Assembly: GCA_028691155.1 (NCBI GenBank)
Contig: JAQUZV010000154.1
Coordinates: forward strand, 1-5,821
Reading direction: 5' to 3'
Origin: Victivallales bacterium
Lineage (GTDB): Bacteria; Verrucomicrobiota; Lentisphaeria; Victivallales; SZUA-371
DNA length: 5,821 nt
In this document: one piece after another, positions 1 to 5,315 of the stretch
Position numbering within the stretch: position 1 is the first letter of the stretch
How the letters are laid out: each line of letters opens with the position of its first letter
Notes under the pieces: generated by a model
Databases searched by the model: none
Seen by the model: only the letters and a program-made list of their open reading frames with translations
Told to the model about the DNA's origin: nothing
Program-made: the position numbers and the translations under genes

Positions 1-1208
1 CGGACTTTTTCCCGGGCTTCGTCGTTGAGCAGAATGGAAATCAGCATGGCGGGGGCCTGAAGCCCCAGTGCTTCCGGGCTGACGCCGCCGTGCAGATACG
101 GATAGGCATAAATGCGACCGGTGCCGGACAGCCAGCGCAACATGGCGGCGGCCGGTTTCAACACTTTATGGCGGCGCAGAATGCTTTTTACCAACAGCAA
201 CGCGGGGGCCAGTTGCCGCATGGCATAACCGAAATGGTACAAGGTGCCCATGCCGCTGCCGGCGGTCCAGCCGTGCATGAACATGAAACGCAACAGTTTG
301 ATCAGCATGGTTTCGACCTTGGGGTCGGGATGCGGGGTAAATTTGATTTTAGCGGCCAGTTGCCACAGTACGCGGGCATAATTGGCGTAGGTGTTGTGGG
401 CCAGTGCCTTGCGGTTGCGTTCCCGCCATTCCGGCGGCAGGATGTCGAGCATGGCGGCGTAAACCGGCGGCGGTCCCCGCAGTTCCCCGGCCACTTCGCT
501 GAGTCCGAGTTCCGCTAAAGGATCGTCTGGGGGGGCATGGTCGGGCGGGGGATATTCTTCCTGAAAATAATCGAGCAGTTGGTTTTCGATGTTTTCGATG
601 GCCACGAAAGTTTCAATCGGGACATGGACCGGTTTTTCCGGTTCCGGTTCGAGGAGGCTGAAGCCGTACAGCCCCATCCAGTGACGGTTGGCTTTGACGT
701 CGGCGCCGGGATTGACGTGGGGCAACTGTCGGTCCCGCATGTGAAACCGCGGATTGATCATGGCGCAGAGCAGCATCTGATCGAAACAGAAACTGCCTCG
801 TTCCGGTTCCCGCGGGGCTCGGATGGTAAGCAAATCCATCTGTTCGTCCGGGGTTCCGTTCATATCGCGCAGGAATGAGATCCAGCCGGTTCGCCAACCG
901 GAGAAATCCAGTTTGTAATCGAAGGAGCAGCAGACGCGTCCGGCCGCGCTGAATTCAAACAGCAATCGGTCGGCGCCAGGTGCAAAACTGTATATCCAGA
1001 AAGAAAACGTGGGATGCGATTTGCCGTAAAGGGTCGGATCGGGGCGATAATATCCCCCGGGCGGCAGAGGGATGCGCAACTGCGCTCCGGCACGCCAGTT
1101 CCAGCGGACGGAATACGATTCGAAGCGGACATGTTCCGCATCCGGTTTCGGTCCGGTGCCGGTATCGCTCTGCCAGCGTTGATAGTCATCGGTCAGAAAA
1201 ATGCTCAT
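1..1208 (-). CDS. Polysaccharide lyase family 8, chondroitin ABC lyase-like (N-terminal part, truncated by window)
   Basis: This is the first 402 codons of an open frame that runs off the left edge; relatives are about 1000 residues long. Residues about 25-150 match the N-terminal beta-sandwich of chondroitin ABC lyases, with TFSFWIYS (67-74), a KLDFSGWRTGWISFLRDM block (99-116) and FDQMLL (142-147). Residues about 165-402 enter the alpha/alpha-toroid lyase domain, including an AGSGMGTLYHFGYAMR block (316-331) that aligns with the GSALVTTHHWGY region of Proteus chondroitinase ABC. Such enzymes cleave chondroitin or dermatan sulfate by beta-elimination. The catalytic His/Tyr/Arg/Glu lie past residue 500 and are not visible, so activity and exact substrate are unknown. 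The ATG at 1208 follows AGAAGGA four bases away. The start MSIFLTDDYQRW has no signal peptide, and no hydrophobic extension exists in frame before the upstream TAA, which is odd for a normally exported enzyme. Family assignment is from remembered sequence similarity. Confidence 0.85.
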   Translation of the reverse strand, partial: MSIFLTDDYQRWQSDTGTGPKPDAEHVRFESYSVRWNWRAGAQLRIPLPPGGYYRPDPTLYGKSHPTFSFWIYSFAPGADRLLFEFSAAGRVCCSFDYKLDFSGWRTGWISFLRDMNGTPDEQMDLLTIRAPREPERGSFCFDQMLLCAMINPRFHMRDRQLPHVNPGADVKANRHWMGLYGFSLLEPEPEKPVHVPIETFVAIENIENQLLDYFQEEYPPPDHAPPDDPLAELGLSEVAGELRGPPPVYAAMLDILPPEWRERNRKALAHNTYANYARVLWQLAAKIKFTPHPDPKVETMLIKLLRFMFMHGWTAGSGMGTLYHFGYAMRQLAPALLLVKSILRRHKVLKPAAAMLRWLSGTGRIYAYPYLHGGVSPEALGLQAPAMLISILLNDEAREKV

Positions 1209-1282
1209 GCTGTCCTTCTGCGCGTGCCGACGGCGGCGAAGTTCTTTCGTCGGAAGCAACGGCAGACCACAGTAATAGTTGT

Positions 1283-1300
1283 TTTATATCAATCTATATC
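1283..1300 (-). promoter_or_regulatory. Possible -10 and direct-repeat operator upstream of the PL8 lyase
   Basis: Reading toward the lyase, TATAAA (1288-1283) is a plausible -10, but no good -35 lies 16-18 bp upstream. The hexamer TATATC occurs at 1285-1290 and again at 1295-1300, a 10-bp period that puts both copies on the same DNA face. The same hexamer in the opposite orientation (GATATA, 1380-1385) overlaps the -10 of the divergent gene. This could be a regulator site or simply AT-rich promoter sequence. Confidence 0.25.
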
Positions 1301-1358
1301 GGAATTATCATTTTCGCTTACCGGGGCGGATATTTTTTGTTGTTTTTTTCATTTTTTT

Positions 1359-1387
1359 TTGTTTTAGGGGTAAAATAGTGATATAAT
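1359..1387 (+). promoter_or_regulatory. Sigma70-type promoter of the HTH-EIIA gene
   Basis: TTGTTT (1359-1364), a 17-bp spacer and a perfect TATAAT (1382-1387) precede the HTH-EIIA gene. The -35 sits at the end of a strongly T-rich tract (about 1331-1365). The predicted transcription start, near 1394, gives a leader of about 37 nt that contains the Shine-Dalgarno. This argues against translation starting at the TTG at 1395. Confidence 0.6.
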
Positions 1388-1430
1388 CTCAAACTTGGCC
1401 TGCGACGAAGGAGACGGGGAGCATAACAAT

Positions 1431-2108
1431 ATGAGTTTGTCGGTAAAAGAAACCGCCATGATGTTGTCGGTAGATGAACATACCATCAACAACTGGGTGG
1501 TCATGGGGGATATCCCTTATCATAAGGTTGGTGGGGAAATATGCTTTTTCACGGCCGAATTACGGGCCTGGGCTTTGGCGCAAGGTCATAAGATAACCAT
1601 TGCCTCCGATGAGAAGCCCGCATCCGGTTTTGCCGCCGCAGTGGCGCGCGGCGGAGTTTTTTCTCTTCGAAAATGTGCGGCGCCGGAAGCGGTGATCGAC
1701 CATTTGATTGAAAATATGCATTTGCCGTCGTCGGTGGATCGCGGGGAGTTGAAGAGCGGGGTTCTGGAACGCGAAAAGAACGCCGCGACCGCTATCGGCA
1801 ACGGCATTGCCGTGCCCCATATGCACAAGTCGCTGAGTACGCTCGAAACTCCGATTGCCGCCTGCGGTCTGTTGCAGCAACCGGTGCCTTGGGGCGAGGA
1901 GCAGGTGCGGATCGTTTTTCTGCCGTTTTGCCCCAATATGCGGATCCATCTCGATTTCCTGATGAAAATCGCCCGGTTGGGACGCCGGTGCCGGTTACTG
2001 GAGCGATTGCTGGCGCAACCGGAAAAAACAATGGTGATCAATATCCTGCTGGAGGCCGAAACGGAAAATCGTTCTTGTGCCGCGACGTCGGAATCCGAGT
2101 CAGGATAA
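1431..2108 (+). CDS. Helix-turn-helix / PTS EIIA type-2 fusion protein (PtsN-like regulator)
   Basis: The protein has 225 residues. Residues about 1-52 form a MerR/excisionase-type helix-turn-helix (SVKETAMMLSVDEHTINNW, then a wing-like VGGEICFF). Residues about 75-213 form a fructose/mannitol/nitrogen-type PTS IIA domain. The phosphoacceptor is His130 in GNGIAVPHMH, and the supporting second histidine is His173 in the IHLDFL motif; both are present, so the domain looks phosphorylatable. No IIB or IIC domain is attached or adjacent, pointing to regulation rather than sugar transport. Chlamydia encodes a comparable IIA plus HTH protein (ptsN_2), from memory. I chose the ATG at 1431 because GGGGAG (1416-1421) lies nine bases upstream and the HTH starts immediately; a TTG at 1395 would add 12 unlikely residues at the predicted transcription start. 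The gene is divergent from the PL8 lyase and overlaps the convergent acetyltransferase gene by 9 bp. DNA targets are unknown. Confidence 0.85.
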   Translation: MSLSVKETAMMLSVDEHTINNWVVMGDIPYHKVGGEICFFTAELRAWALAQGHKITIASDEKPASGFAAAVARGGVFSLRKCAAPEAVIDHLIENMHLPSSVDRGELKSGVLEREKNAATAIGNGIAVPHMHKSLSTLETPIAACGLLQQPVPWGEEQVRIVFLPFCPNMRIHLDFLMKIARLGRRCRLLERLLAQPEKTMVINILLEAETENRSCAATSESESG

Positions 2109-2603
2109 CGTATGGCGCATCAGGTAATCGTCCATGACGAAACCATTGCCGAAGGGAGTGACAATCGCTTCGACAATTTCGAACCCATTGCGGCGGTAGC
2201 TGCGCAAGGCTCTTTCATTGCGTTTGTTGACGCATAGATCGACGGCGACGCAGCCCATCTTGCCGGCCTCGGTTATCACATGGCGCAACGCGGCGGAGCC
2301 GTAACCCAGATGATGATATTCCGGCAGCAGATAGAGCTTGTGCAGTTTGAGTATTTGCCGTTCGTCCGGCGGACCGTAGGAAATAAAACCGATGGCCCGG
2401 TTTTCGCACAGCAATAAATCAAACCGGGTCCCGTTTTGGAGTTCCTGTTTCATCGTGTTCTGATCATACATGTGGTCCAGCATGTACTCAACTTGTTCTC
2501 TGCTCAGAATTTCACCATAGGCAAAAGGCCAGATTTTTCGTGCCAATGCTTCGATTTCGTGCAGTTCTGCGGCGGTGGCCGGGATAATTTTCAATTGATG
2601 CAT
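2100..2603 (-). CDS. GNAT-family N-acetyltransferase
   Basis: This is a 167-residue single-domain Gcn5-related acetyltransferase. Motif A, the acetyl-CoA pyrophosphate loop, lies at residues 87-106 and includes HHLGYGSA, a variant of the usual Q/RxxGxG/A. Motif B follows with NKRNERALRSYRRNGF (126-141), where the Asn, Ala, Tyr and Gly-Phe positions are typical. The family transfers an acetyl group from acetyl-CoA to an amine; the substrate cannot be predicted here. The ATG at 2603 is three bases after the mnmA stop codon, and GGAAG ends seven bases before it, within the last mnmA codons, so translation is probably coupled to mnmA. A TTG at 2609 overlapping the mnmA stop would add two residues and is less likely. 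It is the last gene of the slyX-mnmA-GNAT cluster. Its 3' end overlaps the convergent HTH-EIIA gene, leaving no room for a dedicated terminator. Confidence 0.88.
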   Translation of the reverse strand: MHQLKIIPATAAELHEIEALARKIWPFAYGEILSREQVEYMLDHMYDQNTMKQELQNGTRFDLLLCENRAIGFISYGPPDERQILKLHKLYLLPEYHHLGYGSAALRHVITEAGKMGCVAVDLCVNKRNERALRSYRRNGFEIVEAIVTPFGNGFVMDDYLMRHTLS

Positions 2604-2605
2604 TT

Positions 2606-3688
2606 TCAATCTTCCAGGTTATTGATAAAACCGCCCCCCAACAACAGGTCCCGGTCGTAAAAGACCGCGGCCTGGCCGGGAGTGACGGCCCGCAAAGGTT
2701 CTGCCAATTCGATTTCCGCCCCGGTTTCGGCATCGGGGATGATGCGGCCGGCAACGGCCCGGCTGCGATAACGAATCTGAATCAGGGCCGGAAACGGCGT
2801 CGCGGGAACGTTTCCGCTCTGCCAGTTGATCGCCGTTACGCGGAAGCGGCTCCGTGCCAGTTCCCGTTCGTCGGTGGAAAGGGTTACGGTATTATGCTTC
2901 GGGTCGATTCGGGTTACGTACGCGGGCGCTCCCATGGCGACACCGAGTCCCTTGCGCTGCCCGAGGGTGAACTGATGGATGCCGCAGTGGCGGCCGAGGC
3001 GGCGGCCGTCGGTGGACACGATATCTCCCTCCGGCATGGCGGCGTGAAACATTCGGCGGAGGCTTTCCTGAAAACTTTCACCGGGAACGGCGAAACAGGT
3101 ATCCTGACTGTCTTTCTTGTCACAGGTGACAAGGCCGGCCTGCTGCGCCAGTTGCCTGACGGTTGTTTTCGCCATGGTTCCCACGGGAAAATCCAGTCGC
3201 GCCAGCATGGGTTGGGTCAGTCCGAAAAGGAAGTAAGATTGGTCTTTGTTAGGGCCATGGCCGCGGCGGATTGCCCGTCGGCCATGGCATTCGACGAGTT
3301 CCACGTAATGGCCGGTCACCACCCGGGCGGCACCGATCTGGTCGGCGTATTGCAACAGTTTGCCGAATTTGATGCGTGGATTGCAGATGGTACAGGGGTT
3401 GGGCGTTCGACCGCCGGCAAATTCTTCCCAGCTCGGCTGGAGCACGTCGCGGACGAAATCCCCGGAAAAATCCAGAATTTCATGGCGAATGCCGAGTTGT
3501 CTGGCGACGGCGGCGGCGTACTCCTCATCCTGCCGGGACAGGCATCCCTCCAGGCCCGGGATATGGTCCGGTTGCAACCGCAACGTCACGCCGATTACCT
3601 CGGCGCCGCGTTCCCGATACAGCCAGGCGGCAACAGATGAATCGACGCCGCCGCTCATGGCCACAATAACTTTTTCCGGTGACTTCAT
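2606..3688 (-). CDS. mnmA: tRNA-specific 2-thiouridylase MnmA
   Basis: MnmA activates U34 of tRNA-Glu, -Gln and -Lys with ATP and installs sulfur to give 2-thiouridine in the cytoplasm. At 360 residues it is full length (E. coli 368). The ATP PP-loop SGGVDSS is at residues 12-18. The catalytic cysteines are Cys102 (in CTICNPRIKFG) and Cys198 (in DSQDTCF), matching E. coli Cys102 and Cys199. Other signatures are GHYVEL (126-131), KDQSYFLFGL (148-157), HQFTLGQRKGLGV (238-250) in the central domain, and TPGQAAVFYD (336-345) with LLGGGFI in the C-terminal beta-barrel. Position 99 is Cys where E. coli has Asp; residues here have been implicated in iron-sulfur cluster binding in E. coli MnmA, from memory. 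The start has only a weak GGAA seven bases upstream and lies 15 bp after the slyX-like stop, so coupling is likely. The GNAT gene follows almost without a gap. Confidence 0.97.
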   Translation of the reverse strand: MKSPEKVIVAMSGGVDSSVAAWLYRERGAEVIGVTLRLQPDHIPGLEGCLSRQDEEYAAAVARQLGIRHEILDFSGDFVRDVLQPSWEEFAGGRTPNPCTICNPRIKFGKLLQYADQIGAARVVTGHYVELVECHGRRAIRRGHGPNKDQSYFLFGLTQPMLARLDFPVGTMAKTTVRQLAQQAGLVTCDKKDSQDTCFAVPGESFQESLRRMFHAAMPEGDIVSTDGRRLGRHCGIHQFTLGQRKGLGVAMGAPAYVTRIDPKHNTVTLSTDERELARSRFRVTAINWQSGNVPATPFPALIQIRYRSRAVAGRIIPDAETGAEIELAEPLRAVTPGQAAVFYDRDLLLGGGFINNLED

Positions 3689-3703
3689 AATCCGGTTCCG
3701 AGT

Positions 3704-3892
3704 TCAATAATGCGGTGGCCGCCGCTCGACCGCGTCTTCGCGCATATTGCGCAACTGCGCCTGCAGTTGTTCTATTTTCTGGTTCAAAACAGCAATATCG
3801 TGCTGTTGTGCCACCATGACTTCATTTAGTTGTTCCACTCTGCGCTCCAGAAAAGCGAGGGCGGTTTCCCGGGGCGATTCCAGGTCGGCCAT
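3704..3892 (-). CDS. slyX: SlyX-like small coiled-coil protein
   Basis: This 62-residue protein (E. coli SlyX is 72) is built almost entirely of a heptad-patterned helix. Residues about 11-50 contain ALAFLERRVEQLNEVMVAQQ and then a Leu/Ile-spaced segment ending in QLRNMRED. The phrase LERRVEQLNEVMVAQQ is typical of the SlyX family, whose biochemical role remains unclear; self-association through a coiled coil is expected. The C-terminus (VERRPPHY) ends with a PPHY motif, common in SlyX proteins. The ATG is supported by a strong AGGGAG (3904-3899) six bases upstream. It is the first gene behind the minus-strand promoter at 3921-3948 and is followed by mnmA after 15 bp. A generic short coiled-coil protein is the main alternative. 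Confidence 0.85.
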   Translation of the reverse strand: MADLESPRETALAFLERRVEQLNEVMVAQQHDIAVLNQKIEQLQAQLRNMREDAVERRPPHY

Positions 3893-3920
3893 TTTTTTCT
3901 CCCTATTTTTTCACCATATA

Positions 3921-3948
3921 AGTCTATCGTAGCGCGCATCGTTGTCAA
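3921..3948 (-). promoter_or_regulatory. Promoter of the slyX-mnmA-GNAT cluster
   Basis: Reading on the minus strand, a perfect -35 TTGACA (3948-3943) is followed by a 16-bp spacer and the -10 TAGACT (3926-3921). Transcription would start near 3914, leaving a leader of about 22 nt that contains the AGGGAG ribosome-binding site of the slyX-like gene. The short leader leaves no room for a riboswitch. Confidence 0.6.
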
Positions 3949-4000
3949 GTCGGGCCGGGAAAAAAAACTTAAAAAAGCCGGTGTGGAGCGTAAACAAGGA

Positions 4001-4029
4001 TTGACTTTTTAGCGGTTGAATCATATAAC
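4001..4029 (+). promoter_or_regulatory. Near-consensus sigma70-type promoter with no gene directly under it
   Basis: TTGACT (4001-4006), a 17-bp spacer and TATAAC (4024-4029) match consensus at 5 of 6 bases each. The predicted start is at about 4036. The next supported coding start is at 4344, roughly 300 nt downstream, so the promoter drives either a non-coding RNA or a long leader. It is divergent from the slyX promoter. Confidence 0.6.
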
Positions 4030-4035
4030 AGGGAT

Positions 4036-4226
4036 AGAAAGGCGTGTCGGCAACATTGGGGCTGGTTGTCGGCGTATCGGAGCGATCGGGATATCAATCA
4101 AAATGTCGCCGTCGCCGGCGGCCGGGAGGATGGCATCGAAACAGATGGCGATGATTAATGGTGGTGGCGTCGGTCGGTTCCGGATGGGCTGCGGGAGCCG
4201 GGAAGTAAAAAAATAATGTTTTTTTT
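4036..4226 (+). ncRNA. Candidate structured non-coding RNA or long structured leader
   Basis: Immediately after the promoter at 4001-4029 lies a strong stem-loop. GTCGGCAAC (4046-4054) pairs with GTTGTCGGC (4065-4073), extended by two wobble pairs to 4044/4075, around a 10-nt loop containing GGGG. A second hairpin pairs 4105-4111 with 4116-4122 around a TCGC tetraloop. A third pairs CGGTTCC (4175-4181) with GGAGCCG (4194-4200). A T8 run follows at 4219-4226, preceded by an A-rich stretch that could pair with it and so form a terminator-like end. Several pairs are G-U on the plus strand only, including four in the first stem, and would be A-C mismatches in a minus-strand transcript; this favours plus-strand RNA. 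No known family (tmRNA, 6S, RNase P, common riboswitches) was recognised. The 3' end is a guess. Confidence 0.35.
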
Positions 4227-4258
4227 GTCAATCGAATTTGTTTTTTTTTTATTTCTGC

Positions 4259-4287
4259 TTAAACTCATAGGGTTTTGTTTTTAAAAT
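4259..4287 (+). promoter_or_regulatory. Possible promoter of the acidic-protein gene
   Basis: TTAAAC (4259-4264), a 17-bp spacer and TAAAAT (4282-4287) would start transcription near 4294, leaving a leader of about 50 nt. An alternative is TTGTCA (4225-4230), 17 bp, TTTATT (4248-4253). The surrounding sequence is T-rich with T8 and T10 runs, so chance matches are likely. If neither promoter works, the gene depends on read-through from 4001-4029. Confidence 0.35.
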
Positions 4288-4343
4288 CGGATTGACCCTT
4301 GAAGCGGGTGCGAGGGCAGCAAACAAGAAGGTGAGTAGTATAA

Positions 4344-4610
4344 ATGAAGAAGCATGACTTCGACGACTTGGACGAAATGATTGCGGAACTGGAAGATTCT
4401 TTGGGGATGGATACGGCAGAGTATCTGGAAGAAGATTATTTGGATACCATCGGGGCGTTCGAGGATGACAAGGAATTCGATCTGAAGGAGTTCAAGGATT
4501 TTGAAGATGAATTCAGCGATACGGACGACAGCCTGGAGTCGGAATCGGGCGACGAAGGTGAAATGTGCTGCAAACATCATCACGACGATGACGGATGCGG
4601 CGATAATTGA
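4344..4610 (+). CDS. Small, highly acidic protein with Cys/His/Asp-rich C-terminus, function unknown
   Basis: I do not recognise this 88-residue protein. It has 36 Asp/Glu (about 41%), six Lys and no Arg, so it is strongly negatively charged. Residues about 5-60 alternate acidic and aromatic/aliphatic residues (DEFDL- and FKDFEDEF-like repeats) and could form amphipathic helices. Residues 61-73 are Ser/Asp/Glu-rich and probably disordered. The tail has adjacent cysteines at 75-76, three histidines (78-80), three aspartates (81-83) and Cys85, a plausible metal-binding cluster. There is no signal peptide or membrane segment, so it is probably cytoplasmic. The ATG follows AAGGTGAG eight bases upstream, which supports real translation over the 100-residue open frame on the opposite strand. 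It stands alone, downstream of the candidate RNA and convergent with the response regulator. Roles such as metal buffering or nucleic-acid mimicry would be speculation. Confidence 0.7.
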   Translation: MKKHDFDDLDEMIAELEDSLGMDTAEYLEEDYLDTIGAFEDDKEFDLKEFKDFEDEFSDTDDSLESESGDEGEMCCKHHHDDDGCGDN

Positions 4611-4612
4611 AA

Positions 4613-4637
4613 CGGGGCTTTACGGTTTTGCGCCCCG
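4613..4637. terminator. Weak candidate terminator hairpin between convergent genes
   Basis: CGGGGC (4613-4618) pairs with GCCCCG (4632-4637) around a 13-nt loop, just after the acidic-protein stop codon. There is no T-run on the plus side and only TTT on the minus side, so if it acts it is a weak, perhaps two-way terminator for the acidic-protein gene and the response-regulator gene. Confidence 0.35.
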
Positions 4638-4692
4638 AATGTGGTGCGGTAGTGCTTTCCTGACGTGAACGGGGTGGTTCCGGCGGCATGAT

Positions 4693-5079
4693 TCATGAGG
4701 CATTGGCCTGTCGGCCGGACATTTCAACAATGATCCGACGCAGTTCCGGCAGCACGAACGGCTTGCCGACAAAGCGCACGTGGGGATATTTCATCAATTC
4801 TTCCATGGTTTCGTTGTAGCCGCTACAGACCACGATCGGAATGTCGGGGTTGATTTCGCGTAATTGCTGCAACACTTTGAGGCCATCCATGTCCGGCAGC
4901 AGAATATCCAGCATGACCAATTCGATGTCCGGGGTTTCACGAAAAGTCCTGATGCCGTCTTCTCCGGTCATACTGCCGTAAAATTCGGCCTTTTCAATGC
5001 TCAGCCAGCGACGGTGGAAAATCAACAATTCCTGCATATCTTCAATTACCAGAATCTTTGCTCCTGCCAACGCTCCCAC
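4693..5079 (-). CDS. Receiver-only (CheY-like) response regulator
   Basis: This 128-residue protein is one complete REC domain and has no output domain. The phosphoacceptor is Asp58 in MLDILLPDMDG; the acidic pair is Glu13-Asp14 in VIEDMQ; the signalling Ser is Ser86 in VVCSGY; and the conserved Lys106-Pro107 lies in VGKPF, with Phe103 at the aromatic switch position. All residues needed for phosphorylation are therefore present. It would act in the cytoplasm by binding a partner, as CheY or Spo0F do, and not by binding DNA. No histidine kinase or partner lies in the window, so it is an orphan here. The start is GTG (5079-5077), seven bases after a very strong AAAGGAGG, and the domain begins directly after it. 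It has its own promoter (5123-5151) and faces the acidic-protein gene convergently. Confidence 0.92.
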   Translation of the reverse strand: MGALAGAKILVIEDMQELLIFHRRWLSIEKAEFYGSMTGEDGIRTFRETPDIELVMLDILLPDMDGLKVLQQLREINPDIPIVVCSGYNETMEELMKYPHVRFVGKPFVLPELRRIIVEMSGRQANAS

Positions 5080-5086
5080 AATGGTC

Positions 5087-5094
5087 CCTCCTTT
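5087..5094 (-). promoter_or_regulatory. Strong ribosome-binding site fixing the GTG start of the receiver protein
   Basis: Read on the minus strand this is AAAGGAGG, a near-complete anti-16S match seven bases before the GTG at 5079-5077. No in-frame ATG is better placed, so the rare start codon is credible, and translation is probably efficient. Confidence 0.8.
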
Positions 5095-5122
5095 AGAATC
5101 TCCGGTCGATATTTTTCACTTC

Positions 5123-5151
5123 AATATATCAGGTAGTGGCGGTCAATGCAA
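5123..5151 (-). promoter_or_regulatory. Extended -10 promoter of the receiver-protein gene
   Basis: On the minus strand, TTGCAT (5151-5146), a 17-bp spacer and TATATT (5128-5123) are present, with TG one base before the -10 (TGATATATT), the extended -10 form. The predicted start is near 5116, giving a leader of about 37 nt that includes the Shine-Dalgarno. The inverted repeat at 5160-5184 sits just upstream of the -35. Confidence 0.5.
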
Positions 5152-5159
5152 ATGGCGGC

Positions 5160-5184
5160 GTGTAATCGCGGGGAGAAATTACAC
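5160..5184. promoter_or_regulatory. Perfect 7-bp inverted repeat, candidate operator in a divergent promoter region
   Basis: GTGTAAT (5160-5166) and ATTACAC (5178-5184) are exact inverted copies separated by 11 bp. The half-site centres are 18 bp apart, close to two helical turns, as for a dimeric regulator. It lies about 9 bp upstream of the -35 of the receiver gene, a typical activator position, and upstream of the NfeD-like gene. No T-run follows, so it is not terminator-like. Confidence 0.4.
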
Positions 5185-5315
5185 CTGGCGTTTACGGCGA
5201 TTCGGCGGTAGAATATTTCACAGGACAATTTGACCGGGATGATTTGCAACATCGGTGTTTTCCGGTTAACTTATATTCAGTGCGGGTCGCGGTTGCAATG
5301 GCAGAATATCAATTC

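Noticed and set aside
90..878. Two plus-strand open frames (90-518 and 537-878)
   Set aside because: Both are antisense to the continuous PL8 lyase frame, are low-complexity (Gly/His/Gln-rich) and lack ribosome-binding sites.
1395..1430. TTG start adding 12 residues to the HTH-EIIA protein
   Set aside because: It coincides with the predicted transcription start and has no ribosome-binding site, whereas the ATG at 1431 is correctly spaced from GGGGAG and begins the HTH domain.
1586..2041. A 151-codon minus-strand frame opposite HTH-EIIA
   Set aside because: It is antisense to a gene with clear domain matches, and the product is Arg/Ser-rich without a recognisable family.
2894..3640. A 248-codon open frame on the plus strand, antisense to mnmA
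   Set aside because: It lies fully inside the clearly homologous mnmA gene, its protein has no recognisable family, and such antisense frames are expected from the third-position bias of mnmA.
4016..4216. A 66-codon plus-strand frame (TTG start, or ATG at 4103) in the slyX-acidic gene interval
   Set aside because: The TTG start lies before the predicted transcription start, no good Shine-Dalgarno precedes either start, and the Gly/Arg/Met-rich product is unrecognised. A structured RNA explains the region better, but a small basic protein is not excluded.
4201..4250. T8 and T10 runs as a classical intrinsic terminator
   Set aside because: The GC hairpin at 4175-4200 is about 18 nt from the T8 run, farther than in a standard terminator, so this is only described as a possible 3' end of the candidate RNA.
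4281..4583. A 100-codon minus-strand frame opposite the acidic protein
   Set aside because: It is a Phe/Ile/Leu-rich mirror of the acidic codons with no ribosome-binding site of its own; the plus-strand frame has one.
5191..5277. Plus-strand promoter for the NfeD-like gene (TTTACG-17-TATTTC, or a TATATT at 5272-5277)
   Set aside because: The first has only 4 of 6 matches per box and would leave a leader of about 105 nt; the second lacks a -35 at suitable spacing. Neither is strong enough to list.
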